Source of the DNA: Zygnema cylindricum
Lineage: Eukaryota > Streptophyta > Zygnematophyceae > Zygnematales > Zygnemataceae
Length of the DNA: 64,000 nt
Direction of reading: 5' to 3'
NCBI GenBank assembly: GCA_037447655.1
Contig: JBBHKE010000636.1
Location: forward strand, 62,001 to 126,000
In this document: piece by piece, positions 10,349 through 22,202 of the stretch
Numbering within the stretch: position 1 is the stretch's first letter
Layout of the letters: each line of letters starts with the position of its first letter
Notes under the pieces: generated by a model
Seen by the model: the letters and a program-made list of their open reading frames with translations, nothing else
Told to the model about the DNA's origin: nothing
The model's database searches: none
Program-made: the position numbers and the translations under genes

Positions 10349-13169
10349 TCTCTCTCTTTCTTAAAGTTCTGTTAGAGGAAAATCATAGAAAAGACAAAAT
10401 GAATTTTTACGAAAGGATTAAAATTAAATTTTGTTTTTAGAGGAAAAAGAATGCAAAGGATAAATATCAGAAATAAATTTCTTTCAGGAACAAATTTCTG
10501 TCAGAAGAAAGACGGGAAATAGAAAGGATAAAATGGATCTCTTACCAAAAGGCTTAAATCTGTTTTAAAGTTATTTTATTTTTAAATGTCAATGATAAAA
10601 ATGGATATGTTTTAGCTATTGTTATCTTATTTCCTACTCTCAAACTAAAATCTTTTCGATTTTTTTCAAAATTGCCAGAAAATTCCGATTAGTCCCATTT
10701 TTGTTCAATTCTGATATTTTCTTTTTTCTATTGAAATAGGAAAAAAATTGTGGAAAGTACAATGCACCGTTGACTCCGTTTATCTCTATTTTTTTTCCCC
10801 TTTTTGTTTAGTACTTATAAAGGAGTTTTTCACGATAAGAATCTCTGATATTTTTGTTTATAACATAACAATAAAAAGGTAAGAATCTTATAGTTCAGTG
10901 TTTGGGTTTTTTCTCCAATTTCTGATATTGATATAGCTTCGAAAGAAAAAAGAACTTATTTTGTTTGCAAAACAGGTCTCATGTATTATCTTTTCATATG
11001 TTGTTGCTTTTATTGGGTTTTTTGGGTTCTTGTAGAGTTTTTCGATTCTATTACTTCCAAAAGAAAATCGGAAGATTGATCACTGAAATAATTGTCTTTT
11101 GACTGCCCGAAAAAATATTTGACTGCCCGAAAAAATATTCGACTGCCCGAGAGACATCTGACTGCCTGAAATAATCTTTGACTGCCTGAGAAAACTTTTG
11201 CCTGCCCGAAAATAAGTTGACTGCCTGAAAAAACAGTTGCCTGCCTGAAAAAGCATTTGACTGAACGAAAAAACATTTGACTATATCAACAATAAATGGC
11301 GTGGCATTTGAACATCTATAGTTGGAGATATTGGTCCGTTCCTAGTGCATCTCAACTTTTTTAATTTCCATCTCTTTTTTCAATTTCAGTATAATTTTTC
11401 TTTTTGGCAGGCACCGGAAAAACTTCTTGTGCTCGTGTGATTGCCCAAGAAGCAGTAAGTCCTCTCTTTTTCTTTTTTTCTCTCCCTTTTTTCTCTTCTT
11501 TCCTTTCTTTTCTCTCTCTCCTTTCTCGTTTTTATTTTCCCTCCTCTTCTTTCCCTTCTTTCTCTCCTTTCCTGTCTTTCTCTTTCTTCCCCTTGTTCTT
11601 TCTTTTCTTTCTCTACTCTGTTTCCTTTTTTTTTTTCTTTTTTTTCTTTCTTTTTCTTCTCTGCTCTTTTTTCTCTCTCTCCGTTTTCTTTCTTGCCTTC
11701 TTTCTCAGTCCTCCTCCTTAGCTGCACTCTCCTTTCTCTTCTTTCTCTTCATTCCCCACTTTCACTTCTTTCTCTCCTTTCTATCCTCTCTCTTCCTTCT
11801 CTTCCCACTCTTCTTTCTCTTCTTTCTCTTCTCTCTCTACTCCCAGGAAAACTCTCAAAAAGCTCTTAAAAAGCTCCCAAAAAGCTCCCAAAAATCTCTC
11901 AAAAAAATCTCTAAAAACTCTCAAAAAACTATCAAAGAACTCTCAAAAAACTCTCAAATAACTCTCTCAAAAAGCTCCATAAAAAACACATTTCCTTCTT
12001 TCTTTCAGGGCGTCCCTCTCCTCTACGTTCCCTTAGAAATCATTGCATCAAAATATTACGGCGATGCGGAACGTTCCCTCGCCTCCGTTTTTAACGCAGG
12101 GAAGTTTTTGCCAAAAGGAGCAATTGTTTTTCTTGACGAGGTCTGTTTTCTCTCTTTTATTTTATTTTTCTTTTTTCTCTTTTATTTTCTCTTTTTTCAT
12201 CTTTTTTCACTCTTTATTTTCTATTTTATTATCTTTACTTTCTCTTTTATTTTATCTTTTATTTTGTCTTTTTTTTGTTTTGTTTTTGCTCTTTAATTTT
12301 CTCTTTTTCTGTCTCTTTTATTTTCTCTTTTTCTTTTCTCTTTTATGTTGAAGTATTTGCAAGTGTCATCTGCCGTTTTTGGTATATGTTATTTCGTGAC
12401 GTTCATTTACAAGCAGTATCCCTCTCCCTCTCCCTCTCCCTTTTCCCTCGCTCTCGCCCTCTCCCTCCCCCCCCCCCCAGGTGGACGCCCTAGCGACATC
12501 TCGCAGCAGTGAGATGCACGAAGCCACTCGAAGAATTTTGTCTGTTCTGCTCCGCCAGGTGACGGGCTGTCACATGAAGGGGAGGGGGAGAGAGGGGGAG
12601 GGAGAGAAGGAGAGGGAGGGGGAAGGGGGAGAGGGAGGGGGAAGGGGGAGAGGGAGGGGGAAGGGGGAGAGGGGAGGGGGAGGGGGTGGAGGTTTGCGGC
12701 TGAGGGAGGGCAAAGAGAGATGGGAGGGAGGGAGGGAGGGGAGAGAGGGAGGAAAGGGAGGGAGGGGATGGAGGGGACGGAGGAGAGGGACGAGAGGAGG
12801 GCGGGGGAGGGGGAGGGGGAGGGAGGAGGGGAATGGGGAGGGGAAGGGGGGAGGAGGAGGGAGTGGGAGAGGGAGAGGACATTATTCTCCGACAGATGAT
12901 TGACGTTCATATTTTTGTATTTAAAATTCAAATTTTACTTGCAATTCATATTTTTGAATTAGAATTATTGGTGCGATTCATTTTCTAAGTTCCTCTTTTG
13001 TATATAATTCACTTTTTTCCATTCATTTTTTATTTTTTTTTGGTTTGAAAGGTACAGATGGACGGATTTGAGAGAGACTCACAAATTGTCGTAATTGCTG
13101 CGACCAATCGGAAACAAGATTTAGATCCAGCACTTGTGAGGTACTCTCTCTCTCTCTCTCTCGCTCTCA

Positions 13170-13224
<55 letters not shown>

Positions 13225-13228
13225 TCCC

Positions 13229-13279
<51 letters not shown>

Positions 13280-13290
13280 CTCTCTCTCTC

Positions 13291-13381
<91 letters not shown>

Positions 13382-14724
13382 CACACACACACACACATTA
13401 CTGTGTCTTTTATATTTTTTTCATTTTATTTCGTCGTTGTGTCTTTTTTATTGTGTTTAACCCTAATGAAAACCCTCTTTGGGAGGTGGTGTATTTAGTC
13501 GGTTTGATACGACTATATGTTTTGATTTACCCAATGAAGAAACTCGAGGAAAAATCGCTTCTTTTTATGCTACCCATTTAAATCCTTCGGAAATTTCAAA
13601 TTTTGCGTCTGTGTCTGAAGGGTGAGTTATTTTATCCACTTAAAACCGGTTAAATTAAAACTCTTTGAACAAGTTTAACCAAGTTCAATGAAGTTCAAGC
13701 AATTGTAAACAAATGTGACAAAAGTCTTTTATGGGAAATCTCAAACTGGGTATTATCCAGCTTAATTTAACAGGTTTAAGCGGGTTAAAACAAATTTAAA
13801 CGACAGGTATAGTTAGAAAATAAATAAAATTATAGGAAATCATTAGAAATGGGTATAACCGGTTCAATTGGAAATGGTGTAAAGAGGACGAAACAAATGG
13901 GATATAAGCTTTGTGATTAAAAACAGAATTGGGTAATATGTTGTTTTTTTAAACATTGGATACCAATTATTTTTAATTTAGGTTTTAGTTGTTGTCTGTG
14001 ATCTTAAAAAATGGAAAAATAGAAATGAAAAGTAAGAAGGTTAAAGTGACAAAATATGGAATCTGGTTTCTTTTCCTTGTTTTTTTGTTTTTTTTAATTG
14101 AAGTAATATTAAAAATGGCGGCTGTTTGTGAAAGGATGGAATAAAACACTTTATAGTAACTTTTCTTACTGTCCTGAAACTCTTTTGAAGGTTTTAAATT
14201 TTGAGTCCTAGAAAATGTGTTCAAAAAGGTTTTGTAATTTTTTTTTGTTTTTTTTTTTTTTTTTTTTTGTTTGTTTTTTTTTTTCTCCTTTTTTTAGGTT
14301 ATCGGGTCGTGACATTCGAGACGTTTGTGAACAAACTGAAAGAAGATTTGCTTCCGAGGTAAGAAATATTTTTCAAATGTTCTTAATATTTTTTCAATTT
14401 TTTTAAAACTTTATAGATAACGACTCAGATTTGATCTGAAAAGGAGAACTTCAAAATCATCAAAATGTTTTACTGTAGAGTATCTTATAATTTTATAGTT
14501 TTAACAAAAATCAGGTTGTGTAATTTTACAATTTTTTAGATAACTCGTATTTCGTAAAAAAAATAGAATAAAATCTTGTTCTACTCTCGAGAAAATCATT
14601 ATTTGTACTTGTGAGGACTTTGATGTGACAAAAAATTGAAAAAACAAAGGTTTCAAACAAATTTCACTCTCCTATTTTACTGAATAATAAAAATGGTACT
14701 ACTAATAATATAATGACAGTAAAA

Positions 14725-14786
<62 letters not shown>

Positions 14787-14956
14787 TATTATTTTTTATT
14801 TTTTTTCGTAAATTGCAGTTGGTTCGTGAGGATGTGGCCGATATTTCAAATTTTGGATTGCCTTCAATTCGAGATTATTTGGTTTCGGTGGAGCAGAGAA
14901 AGAAAATTTTGGGATTAAATTTTGATTCAAAAAAAGAGAAAATAACGTCGGAATAA
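8329..14956 (+). CDS. AAA-type ATPase, ten exons, 5' end unresolved
   Basis: Exons read from splice sites and phase: 8329-8503, 9368-9885, 10175-10299, 11411-11454, 12009-12140, 12481-12558, 13058-13140, 13499-13621, 14298-14358, 14819-14956. Joined, they stay open for 491 residues to a TAA. The N-terminal part starts PVARQIVV and has a charged linker with a run of 14 Gly. It leads to one AAA module: Walker A GPPGTGKT (split by the intron after 10299), Walker B AIVFLDEVDA, and second region of homology AATNRKQDLDPALVSRFD with its arginine finger. Then follow GLSGRDIRDVCEQ and a C-terminal helix region. The fit to an uncharacterised plant AAA family is from memory. Substrate and location are unknown; a membrane or targeting exon upstream of 8329 is expected but not seen. 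The model needs an exon before 8329 supplying two nucleotides of the first codon. Confidence 0.85.
8511..8640 (+). repeat. CT/CCT microsatellite at an intron start
   Basis: Begins just after the donor of the exon ending at 8503. It is almost pure pyrimidine on the sense strand. The overlapping long open frames (L/S/P only) are simple-sequence shadows. Confidence 0.8.
10305..10362 (+). repeat. (CT)n immediately after a splice donor
   Basis: A tract of about 55 bp of CT starts five bases after the donor that splits the Walker A motif of the AAA ATPase (gtaact at 10300). Confidence 0.85.
11096..11283 (+). repeat. Intronic ~20-bp minisatellite (TTTGACTGCCTGAAAAAACA)
   Basis: About nine tandem copies of an 18-22 bp unit with consensus close to TTTGACTGCCTGAAAAAACA, lying in the intron 10300-11410 of the AAA ATPase gene. 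The minus-strand frame through it translates into a repetitive FRAVK/FSGSQ-type peptide and is not a gene. Confidence 0.8.
11457..12000 (+). repeat. Pyrimidine-rich intron with CTCAAAAA repeats
   Basis: After the donor at 11455 the intron is almost wholly C/T to about 11846. It then becomes a tandem series of CTCAAAAAGCTC-like words (11848-11985) before the acceptor at 12008. The 289-codon plus-strand frame across this stretch is mostly intron plus the real exon 12009-12140. Confidence 0.75.
12575..12880 (+). repeat. G/A-rich (GGGAGG)n intronic tract, G-quadruplex-prone
   Basis: About 300 bp of GGGGAGAGGGAGG-type sequence on the sense strand, starting just after the donor at 12559. It reverses the pyrimidine bias of the other introns of this gene. 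Dense G-runs could form quadruplexes (inference). The overlapping Pro/Ser-rich minus frames are compositional. Confidence 0.8.
13143..13397 (+). repeat. (CT)n microsatellite ending in (CA)n, right after a donor
   Basis: About 235 bp of CT dinucleotides with sparse interruptions, then a short CACACA stretch, directly following the donor at 13141 of the AAA ATPase gene. Confidence 0.9.
14730..14784 (+). repeat. (TA)n microsatellite
   Basis: A perfect TA tract of about 54 bp, 35 bp upstream of the acceptor (attgcag, 14818) of the last AAA ATPase exon. Confidence 0.9.
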
Positions 14957-15323
14957 ACTATTTCGACTAAAACAATCCTTTTTTTAAAAGACTTTTATCT
15001 TTGGAGGATTTTGTTTTTTTTAAGGTTGCAGATAAATATGATGATAACGATGGATATAAAATCGAATGACATTTAAGGAAAAGTGGAAATATTTAAATTA
15101 AATGGGCTCCTATTAATAGCGTGGTTCAAAGACGAAAACGAGTTGTTTCGTTATCAATGCTTGTAGGTTCACGTTCAGTGTCGGGAAATTGCCCTTGTTC
15201 CATCTAATTACACTTTTTTTTATCTCTATTAGAGTTAGTGAAGAAGTACAATGCCTAACGTTTATTAAAGTTAACAACGTTAATTTTAGTTTAGTTTTTT
15301 TTTCTTACCCAAAAATATAAATT

Positions 15324-15523
15324 ACACTTGAATCGTTATTAGTGTATAGAAATTATTAGAGTAAAGAAAAAATTAGCGCCATTCATTCTAATATAGTGCC
15401 AAGAGACGTGGCAGATTATGGTCCACGTCCTTAAATAGTGTAATTTATTATATTTAAGGTATCAATGTCAAAATTTTGGGTGCCGATATAACGTACATAA
15501 GGCTAATAACGATTCACGGTGTA
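15324..15523. mobile_element. MITE-like element, family B
   Basis: Starts TACACTTGAATCGTTATTAG and ends with the inverted counterpart CTAATAACGATTCACGGTGTA, with TA at both ends, total about 200 bp. It resembles the elements at 16772-16991 and 17347-17966. There is no coding capacity, so it would be non-autonomous. Confidence 0.65.
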
Positions 15524-15554
15524 GTGTTAATGACACCTTGGTAACGTGGTTCAT

Positions 15555-15725
15555 AGAGCTAGTCGGTAAAACATAATCTAGTGTGATTAATACTTAATCT
15601 ACTTTAGCACTAATAATTCACTAACTCTAATAGCGATGTAAATGTAATGTGAACGCAGTATTAGTATTAACCACACTAAATTGTGGTCAGACGACGTGAC
15701 TCATTTTCGATCGCCTATTTAAACA
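15555..15725. repeat. Family C repeat
   Basis: Contains ATTAGTATTAACCACACTAAATT followed by a degenerate GTGG...CATTTT...ATCG segment. This matches in order 6795-6900 (CACTAAATTACGTTTTGCCAGG) and 51470-51545. The boundaries are not defined, and a transposon origin is only inferred. Confidence 0.4.
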
Positions 15726-15739
15726 TTATTGTCAAAGCT

Positions 15740-16090
15740 TTATTAAGAAAGCATGATGGTAACCCATCCGAGTACATGTGAACACACAAAAAAAAACAAA
15801 AACAAGAAATCAAAAACGAAACCGACCAGTGTTGATTACTTAAACAACTATTATGGATTGGCGCACTAGTCTGGGAGACTTTTTGTAGATTGTTAGGTGT
15901 ATTGATATTTGGTTATAGGTAGTATTGGTCTCTGTGTTATTTTGTTTCGCCACTCCGTTTTCGTTAAGCTTGCTTTCTTCCGCATTCGGTTTTTCAATTT
16001 TGTCTTAATCGTCCGTTTTTTTTGGTTCCCATCTACTCAGATCGTTTACCACCGCGCTTTGTTAGTAAAGTCTTCGACGAGATATGTCAA
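15740..16090. mobile_element. Two LINE 3'-tail fragments in opposite orientation
   Basis: On the minus strand at about 15740-15795 and the plus strand at about 15945-16085 the sequence contains GTTCCCATNTACTC(A/G)GAT followed by GGGTTACCA or a close variant. The same 3' motif ends the LINE on the minus strand near 33300 and recurs at 31310-31420 and 32470-32670. These look like short 5'-truncated insertions of one LINE family. Confidence 0.5.
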
Positions 16091-16554
16091 TATTGAACTG
16101 GTTTTGAGCTGAACATGACGACTGAGGTGGTATAGAAGATTTTTTTTTTTTGGTCAGCCCAATGCGTACCCGGGGTCTTTTTAAGTTTTGACTTGTCATT
16201 GGTGTTACAATAAGCAAGAAAAGCTAAACTATTATAAAGAGCGAAAAATGGAAATAAAAAGAGTGAAAAATGTAGTCGGTTGCCAATCGAAGAAACGAGA
16301 AAATGCCAATATTGAAGAAAAAATGACTACGCTGATTCTGAAGCATGCCAAAAAACCAAAAACATCAGGAGAGACAATCGACCAGAAATTGATTGTAAAA
16401 TAAATGAAAATCAAGAGATTATCAGGATTGGCGTTTAATTAGTTCAACCTATTCTGGCGCAAAACAAAAAAAAACTGCTTCTAACAACCAAAAAAAAAAC
16501 TGGTTAGGCGTATCGGCAACGGAAATATCGCCGATGTGAAGCCTCCCGTGTAGC

Positions 16555-16740
16555 AAACGAACCGGCAGAGGTCGCAATTGGGTACCCGAGTAAGTACCCC
16601 GACCGGTAACCGCCCCGCCCGCTTCGGGATACGGAACGGATTTGGGTGCCAAATTTTGGGGGGACGTCCAGATTCGGCCGGGTAATTAAAAAAAAAAAAA
16701 AAAACAAATTCGGATACAGCCGGGTAAGCAAAAAACAAAA
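16555..16740. repeat. CGGGTA/TACCCG-rich degenerate repeat
   Basis: CpG-rich islet in AT-rich DNA. Words such as GGGTACCCGAG, TACCCCGACCGG and CGGCCGGGTAA recur, and similar words return at 17140-17290 (CGGGTAACC, CGGGTATCGG). Minus-strand frames of up to 96 codons here have no gene-like features. Confidence 0.4.
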
Positions 16741-16771
16741 AAAAATGAAGGGTTTCGTAGATACGTTCCAC

Positions 16772-16991
16772 TACACCTTGGATCGTTATTAGAGTAGAAG
16801 TTTTTTTAGCGTGTAGGAATAATTACTGTTGTTATTGCTAATTGGGAATGGGGAAATTTCTAAAGAAATCGTTTACTCTAATTAGGAATTAGGGTTTTTT
16901 TAAATAGTATGGATAATTCTATTTGAGAATTTGAAAAAAAAAAAGGTACCCCGAATTAGCGTTCAATATGCTAATAACGATTCGCGGTGTA
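16772..16991. mobile_element. MITE-like element, family B
   Basis: Begins TACACCTTGGATCGTTATTA and ends AATAACGATTCGCGGTGTA; the ends are inverted complements with few mismatches and TA at each side. About 220 bp, non-coding. Confidence 0.65.
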
Positions 16992-17346
16992 CTGTACAGA
17001 ACTGTACAATGCAGTAGTGTCCATTCTATCCAACATTATTGTACTTTTTACTCTTGGTATCGTGGAAGGTATAAGGGAGATGTACAAAAATTTTGTACTC
17101 GGGTAGTCGCGGGGAAATGAGTTTCGGTTAACTTTTTTTTCGTAAACGCGTATCGGGTAACCAGATAACAATTTAGGAGCGTGACATAACCCGGTCGGGT
17201 TTCGGACTTTCGGGGGTGTTTAGATTTTGGAAAAAGATATTTGTCGGATTCGGGTATCGGAAATTTTGACCTTTGCGCCTCTAGGAACCGGCACCATTCT
17301 GCATTTTTAATTATCTAGGGTTTCGATTTCAACACAAGAATCGCAC

Positions 17347-17966
17347 TACACCAGCGAATCGTAATTAGAGTAATGAAAAAATTAGAGTAAAAAAACAAAA
17401 AATAACAATTAGAGTAATGAACTCTAATTTATGTGATAGAACTTTTTCACAGAGGAAGTTTACACTAATTTATTTAAGTACTCTATATTGGGTTATGTCG
17501 GCAATAATTATCCACGCTGAAATTATGAACACTAAATTACGTTAGATGTACAAAATCTGTCAGTCCGTATAGTTTTGACGTCATTATGACGCTAGTATTA
17601 TTTGTCGCGCTGAATGTCAGTTAATGTTCACACTGACGACGATGCTGTTGACGGACGAGAGTTATGCGAACGGCTTTTTTTCGATATGACTGATTTTTCG
17701 TTTAGTCCGATTTCACGTGCGAGCGCGATTGTATTAAATCATTATTTGTACCTTTTTACTTAAAAAAGTACAGTTTTGCACGGTCGAAGGTCGTCCGTAA
17801 TCCACACTATTTAAAACAAACCTATATTACAATTCTGTTACGCTAATTAAACTTACCTAAATTAGAATAATGAAAAAATTAGAATCGTTTACTCTATTTG
17901 ATGTCATAGAGTCGAAATTTCGAGCGACCGAATTAGAGCAATTTACTCTAATTACGATTCGCGGTG
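17347..17966. mobile_element. Longer family B element or two elements merged
   Basis: Begins TACACCAGCGAATCGTAATTA and ends TAATTACGATTCGCGGTGT, inverted ends about 620 bp apart. Internal ATTAGAGTAATGA words suggest rearranged or nested copies. The right-hand TA is not intact. No long open frame is present. Confidence 0.45.
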
Positions 17967-18399
17967 TTGCTGTGCGGTACTGTACGGCAATAGCCACTCA
18001 ATCGGTACCATGCGACAAAGACACGTATTTCTCTGTACTTTTATCGTACGGTGCTACGTAGACTTCTTTGCTTTTCGCGCTGACTGTACGCTGTTCTCTT
18101 TTCCGTGTTATTCTTGCTTTTTTTTTCTCTGTCTGTTTTTTACGGCAATCATTGTTCCACGGGTCACCTGTTTTTTTTTTTTTTTTTTGTTGTGCCGTTA
18201 TCAAATCCAAGGATGTAAGAATATCATCAGTTTGACCCAAAGTTTCAAACGTAATTTCCCTGTGCTTCTCTTCGTACTATACGCGTATTATACTTGCATT
18301 TAGTACGATTAAACCACATATAGCGTTTTAAATTGTTTACTCATATTTGAACTATTAGGGTACCCATAGTTTAGATGTGCTACATGTGGTTCTCCCCAG

Positions 18400-18585
18400 T
18401 ACACCGTGTATCTTTATTAGTGTCAATTTTTGCGACTCAAAATATTCTTTCTAAGTGCACACATGTCCGATTTTCAATCGAAAAGTGAAAAAAACAATGC
18501 CCAATTGGAAGGTGAGAACCGCACCCGTCGGATTAACAATACGATGAGTGTGCACGGATGGAAGCTGATAGAGATACACCGTGTA
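18400..18585. mobile_element. MITE-like element, family A
   Basis: Begins TACACCGTGTATCTTTATTAG and ends GATAGAGATACACCGTGTA. The internal ACACATGTCCGATTTTCAAT and GTGTGCACGGAT arms match the element at 18695-18914. Confidence 0.6.
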
Positions 18586-18694
18586 TTATACGCATACTAT
18601 ACATTGTTTTCTGCGTACAGGAAAAGAAAAGCACATGAAGCGTTTCCAATCGTTTTTGCATACGGTATAGTACAAAAAAAAAGTTTCTGTACTG

Positions 18695-18914
18695 TACACC
18701 GTGTATCGCTATTAGTGTTAATGTTTTATTTCGCCACTTAAAACATTTTTTCTCCGTACACACTTGTCCAATTTTCAATTTGAGACCGCCAATCGGAACC
18801 TGAGAATTGTACCTTTCAATCGCAACCGTCAGATCCACAATCCGACAAGTGTGTACGGAGAAAAGATGTATTATGTGGCAAAAAAAACATTAACACTAAT
18901 AGCGATTCGCGTAG
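18695..18914. mobile_element. MITE-like element, family A, best-preserved copy
   Basis: The left end TACACCGTGTATCGCTATTA, then GTGTTAATGTTTT and CTCCGTACACACTTGTC, is mirrored on the right by GACAAGTGTGTACGGAG, AACATTAACACTAATAGCGA and TTCGCGTAGTA. The arms are about 80-90 bp around a 40-50 bp loop containing a conserved CGCAACCGTCAGAT word. It could fold into a long hairpin. TA at both sides fits a Tc1/mariner-like target site. Confidence 0.7.
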
Positions 18915-19593
18915 TATTTTTGGTTCTTAACCATGGTTTGACGACTTTTGACTTTTGCCGGCAGCGACGGATCCGGCGAAGGCGGTTGACAACGGCTAGT
19001 TTTGCTACTGAACTTTTTTTAGGGTTTAGAGCTTTCCGTTTGAATATCTGCAGCAGCAGAAAATATTCCTGCAGGCATCAAAACTCTGCATCTTATCATT
19101 GCTTCTTACTAAACAGCCACTATGACTGCAATTTTTGCAAGTATCTCTTACAAAAAAACGTTTTCCGAGTGAAAGAGACATTTATTTTTGTAGTCTGTTT
19201 ATTTACTCTTCATAATAATTTTGCCATTTTATCATTGTTAAGGTTTTTTACGGTTCAGGTTTCCTTTTTTGGATGAGTTTTTCGTCTTTATTAAGTTATC
19301 AACCCAAATTGAAATAAATATTATTGATTTTTTTAAATTTATTCATTCATTTATGACTATATCCTTGATTTTAGCAAAATATCTGCTTTTCATTTGTCTG
19401 TAAGCAGAAAATAAAAAAAACATTCTTTTATTCTTTTACATAAATTTATTTTTCTTTCGGTTTTGAATCCTTTGAGAAATCTCTGTTTTTATTTTCTATA
19501 TTTCTATTATTTCTTCTCGGTTTTCTTTTTTCTTTGAGGAATTTTTTTCTCCTTCTCTCAGTTTCTCCTTTTTTTCTGTTCCATGTTGAAGCC
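18915..19593. other. Upstream region of the RUNKEL/ULK4-type gene
   Basis: No supported coding exon. 19300-19590 is T-rich and directly precedes the start codon at 19594, so it should hold the promoter and 5' UTR. I see no clear core promoter motif. Confidence 0.4.
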
Positions 19594-22158
19594 ATGAACA
19601 GTTACAGTTTCTGTGGAAAAATCGGAGAAGGAAAACATTCGGTAAGTTTTTCATTTCTATTAACATTTTTTAACATTAGTTAACACTAATTTATTTAAGA
19701 TGTTTTCCTACACTTTCTTTTGAGACATCTTGTTTTTTTGTTTTTTTTGTTGTTTTCGGGGATCAAGTACCATAAACTAAGCAACAGTTCTTTGTCGTTT
19801 TCTGAACATATAAAGATGGATAAAATTGGGGTTAAAAGATGGCCAAAATGGGGTCGAAAGATGTCAAAACTGTTAGAAAAAACAAGACTGTTTTCTGTTA
19901 CTAGTGAACATTTTTATGTCAAATGAAAAGTAAATTTTCTGTAATAAGTATGAATGGAAGGGAGTTACAATGGAATCGTATATATTTTTAGTCTGCTTTT
20001 TTCATGTAAGTCAAAAACAAACTTCTGTTTTTATTTTTTCTATCATAATTAGGTCCATTAATGCATCGCAAATAGGAAGGGTTTGGATAATAAGGTACGG
20101 AAAGGGAGGAGAAGGAGAGGAGAAGGAGTAGGAGAGAAGAAGGAGAAGGAGAGGAGAAGAATAGAAGAAGAGAGGAGAAGGAGAAGGAGAGAAGAAGGAG
20201 AACAGAAAGAAAGGATAGAGGGGAAAGAGGGGAAGAGGACTTAATAGAAAGCAGAAATATGATTTTGAGGCATTTATGCCCTACAGAAACAGCAATTACT
20301 GTGGATTTTCTACATACCACCATAGTGTTAATACTTTTCACTTTCCATCCATGAAGATTAGCTGAACTTTCTCTTCCGTTTTTTTTCTAGATTTAACTCT
20401 TTTTTGAGTTTCTTAGAAAAAATTTAGGTGGTTTCTCCGTTAACTATCAAATTTGTAAAAGTATCACGAAAATCTATGGGAAAACTATTACGGAAAAACC
20501 ACTATTGCAGAAAAATTATTGGCCAGAAAACTATAAAGTTCTTGGTTCAGCTTAGTAAACGTAAGCATAAGAGTTAGCGATCCTATTCTTCTCTGTCATC
20601 TTTTGTGCTTTGTTTTTGTCGTCGCTTATCTGTCTTTTTGTTTTTTGTTTTTTTTTGCAGACAGTATACAAGGGGCGGAAAAAGAAGACAATCCAATACT
20701 ATGCAATAAAGAGCGTCGAAAAGTCGCAGAAACCGAGAGTGCTTCAAGAGGTGAGACTGGGAGGAAAGGCAGAGGTAAAGAAGTAAAGAAGTAAAGGTAA
20801 AGAAGTAAAGAGGTGAAGATAAAGGAGGGAGAGAGAGAGAAATGTGGAGACAGATGAAACTAGGAGGAAAGGCAGAGGTAAAGAAGTAAAGATAAAGGAG
20901 AGAGAGAGAGAGAGATTCTGAGAGAGGTGAAACTAGGAGGAAAGGCAGAGGTAAACAAGTTAATGTAAAGAAGGAGAGAAAGGAAAATTCTGAGAGAAGT
21001 GAGTCTGGGAGGAAAGGCAGAGAAAGGCAGAGGAAAGGCAGAGGTTAAGAGGTAAAGAGGTAAAGAAGTAAATAAATGAAGGTAAAGACGGAAAGGTCAA
21101 TAAGTGAAGGTAAAGACGGAGAGAGGGACAGAAATTCTGAGAGAGGTAAGCTAGGAGGAAAGTCAGAGAAAAGGCAGAGGAAAAGAAGTAAAGTAAAGGT
21201 AAAGAAAGAGAGAGGGAGAGAAGTTCTGAGAGAGAGAAAATGAGATATGAAAAGAAAACTGCGAGAGCAAGAGAGGTGAGAGGGAAAGAAAGAACGAGAA
21301 TGGACGAGAGAATGAGTGAAAACGCATGAGAGATGAAGAAAGACAGAGAGGGAGAGAAGTTAAGAGATGATGAGAAAATGTAAGAGGGGGAGAAAGAATG
21401 AGAGTCGGAGAGAAAGAGAAAGAATAAGAGAGGGGGAGAGAATTAAAGGGGACGAAAAAAAAAATAAGAGGGAGAGAAAAAACGACGGAGGGGGAGATAA
21501 TTGCGAGAGGGAGAGAATGAGAGAGGAAGAGAAAGATGGGGAGGGCGAGGAAGAATGAGAGGGCGAGAGAAAATGGGACAGGAAGGGAAGAGCGGGAGAG
21601 GTTGAAGGGAAAAGATGGGAGAAAGAGATCGGGAAATGAAGGGAGAGGCAGAGGAAAGAGGTAGATAAAAAATGGTTCCACATTGAGATTTTTTCTTGTC
21701 CGTTGTTATAAGATATTTTGTCTCTTGATTTTGTATTTTTCTCATTCCTTTTTGAAAATTTTTGTACAGGTTCGAACTCTTCACTCATTGGACCATGACA
21801 ATGTTCTAAAATTTTATGCCTGGTGATTTTTTCCTCACCTTCTTTTTCCTTATCTACTTTTTTATTACATCCTTTTTCCTTATCGTACATCTCATTACCT
21901 TCTTTTCCGTTAACTTTTCTTTCTTTACTTTCTTTTTTATTACCTTCCATATTTCCTTTCCTTTCTTTTTCCTGATTAGAGTAGTTTTGTTTAAATAGAA
22001 ATTAGTTCTTTCTTTCTTCTTTTCCTCTCTCTTCCGTTCTCTCTTTCACTTTCTCTCTCTTCTGTCTCTCTTTCTCTTTATTTCTCTCTTTCTCTCTTTC
22101 TTTCGCTCTTTCTTTTTCTCTCTTTCTTTCTCTCTCACTTTCTTTCTCTCTTTCTTTC

Positions 22159-22202
<44 letters not shown>

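Noticed and set aside
12407-12931. Long Pro/Ser-rich minus-strand and Gly/Glu/Arg-rich plus-strand open frames
   Set aside because: They sit on a purine-rich intron tract between two AAA ATPase exons; composition alone keeps the frames open.
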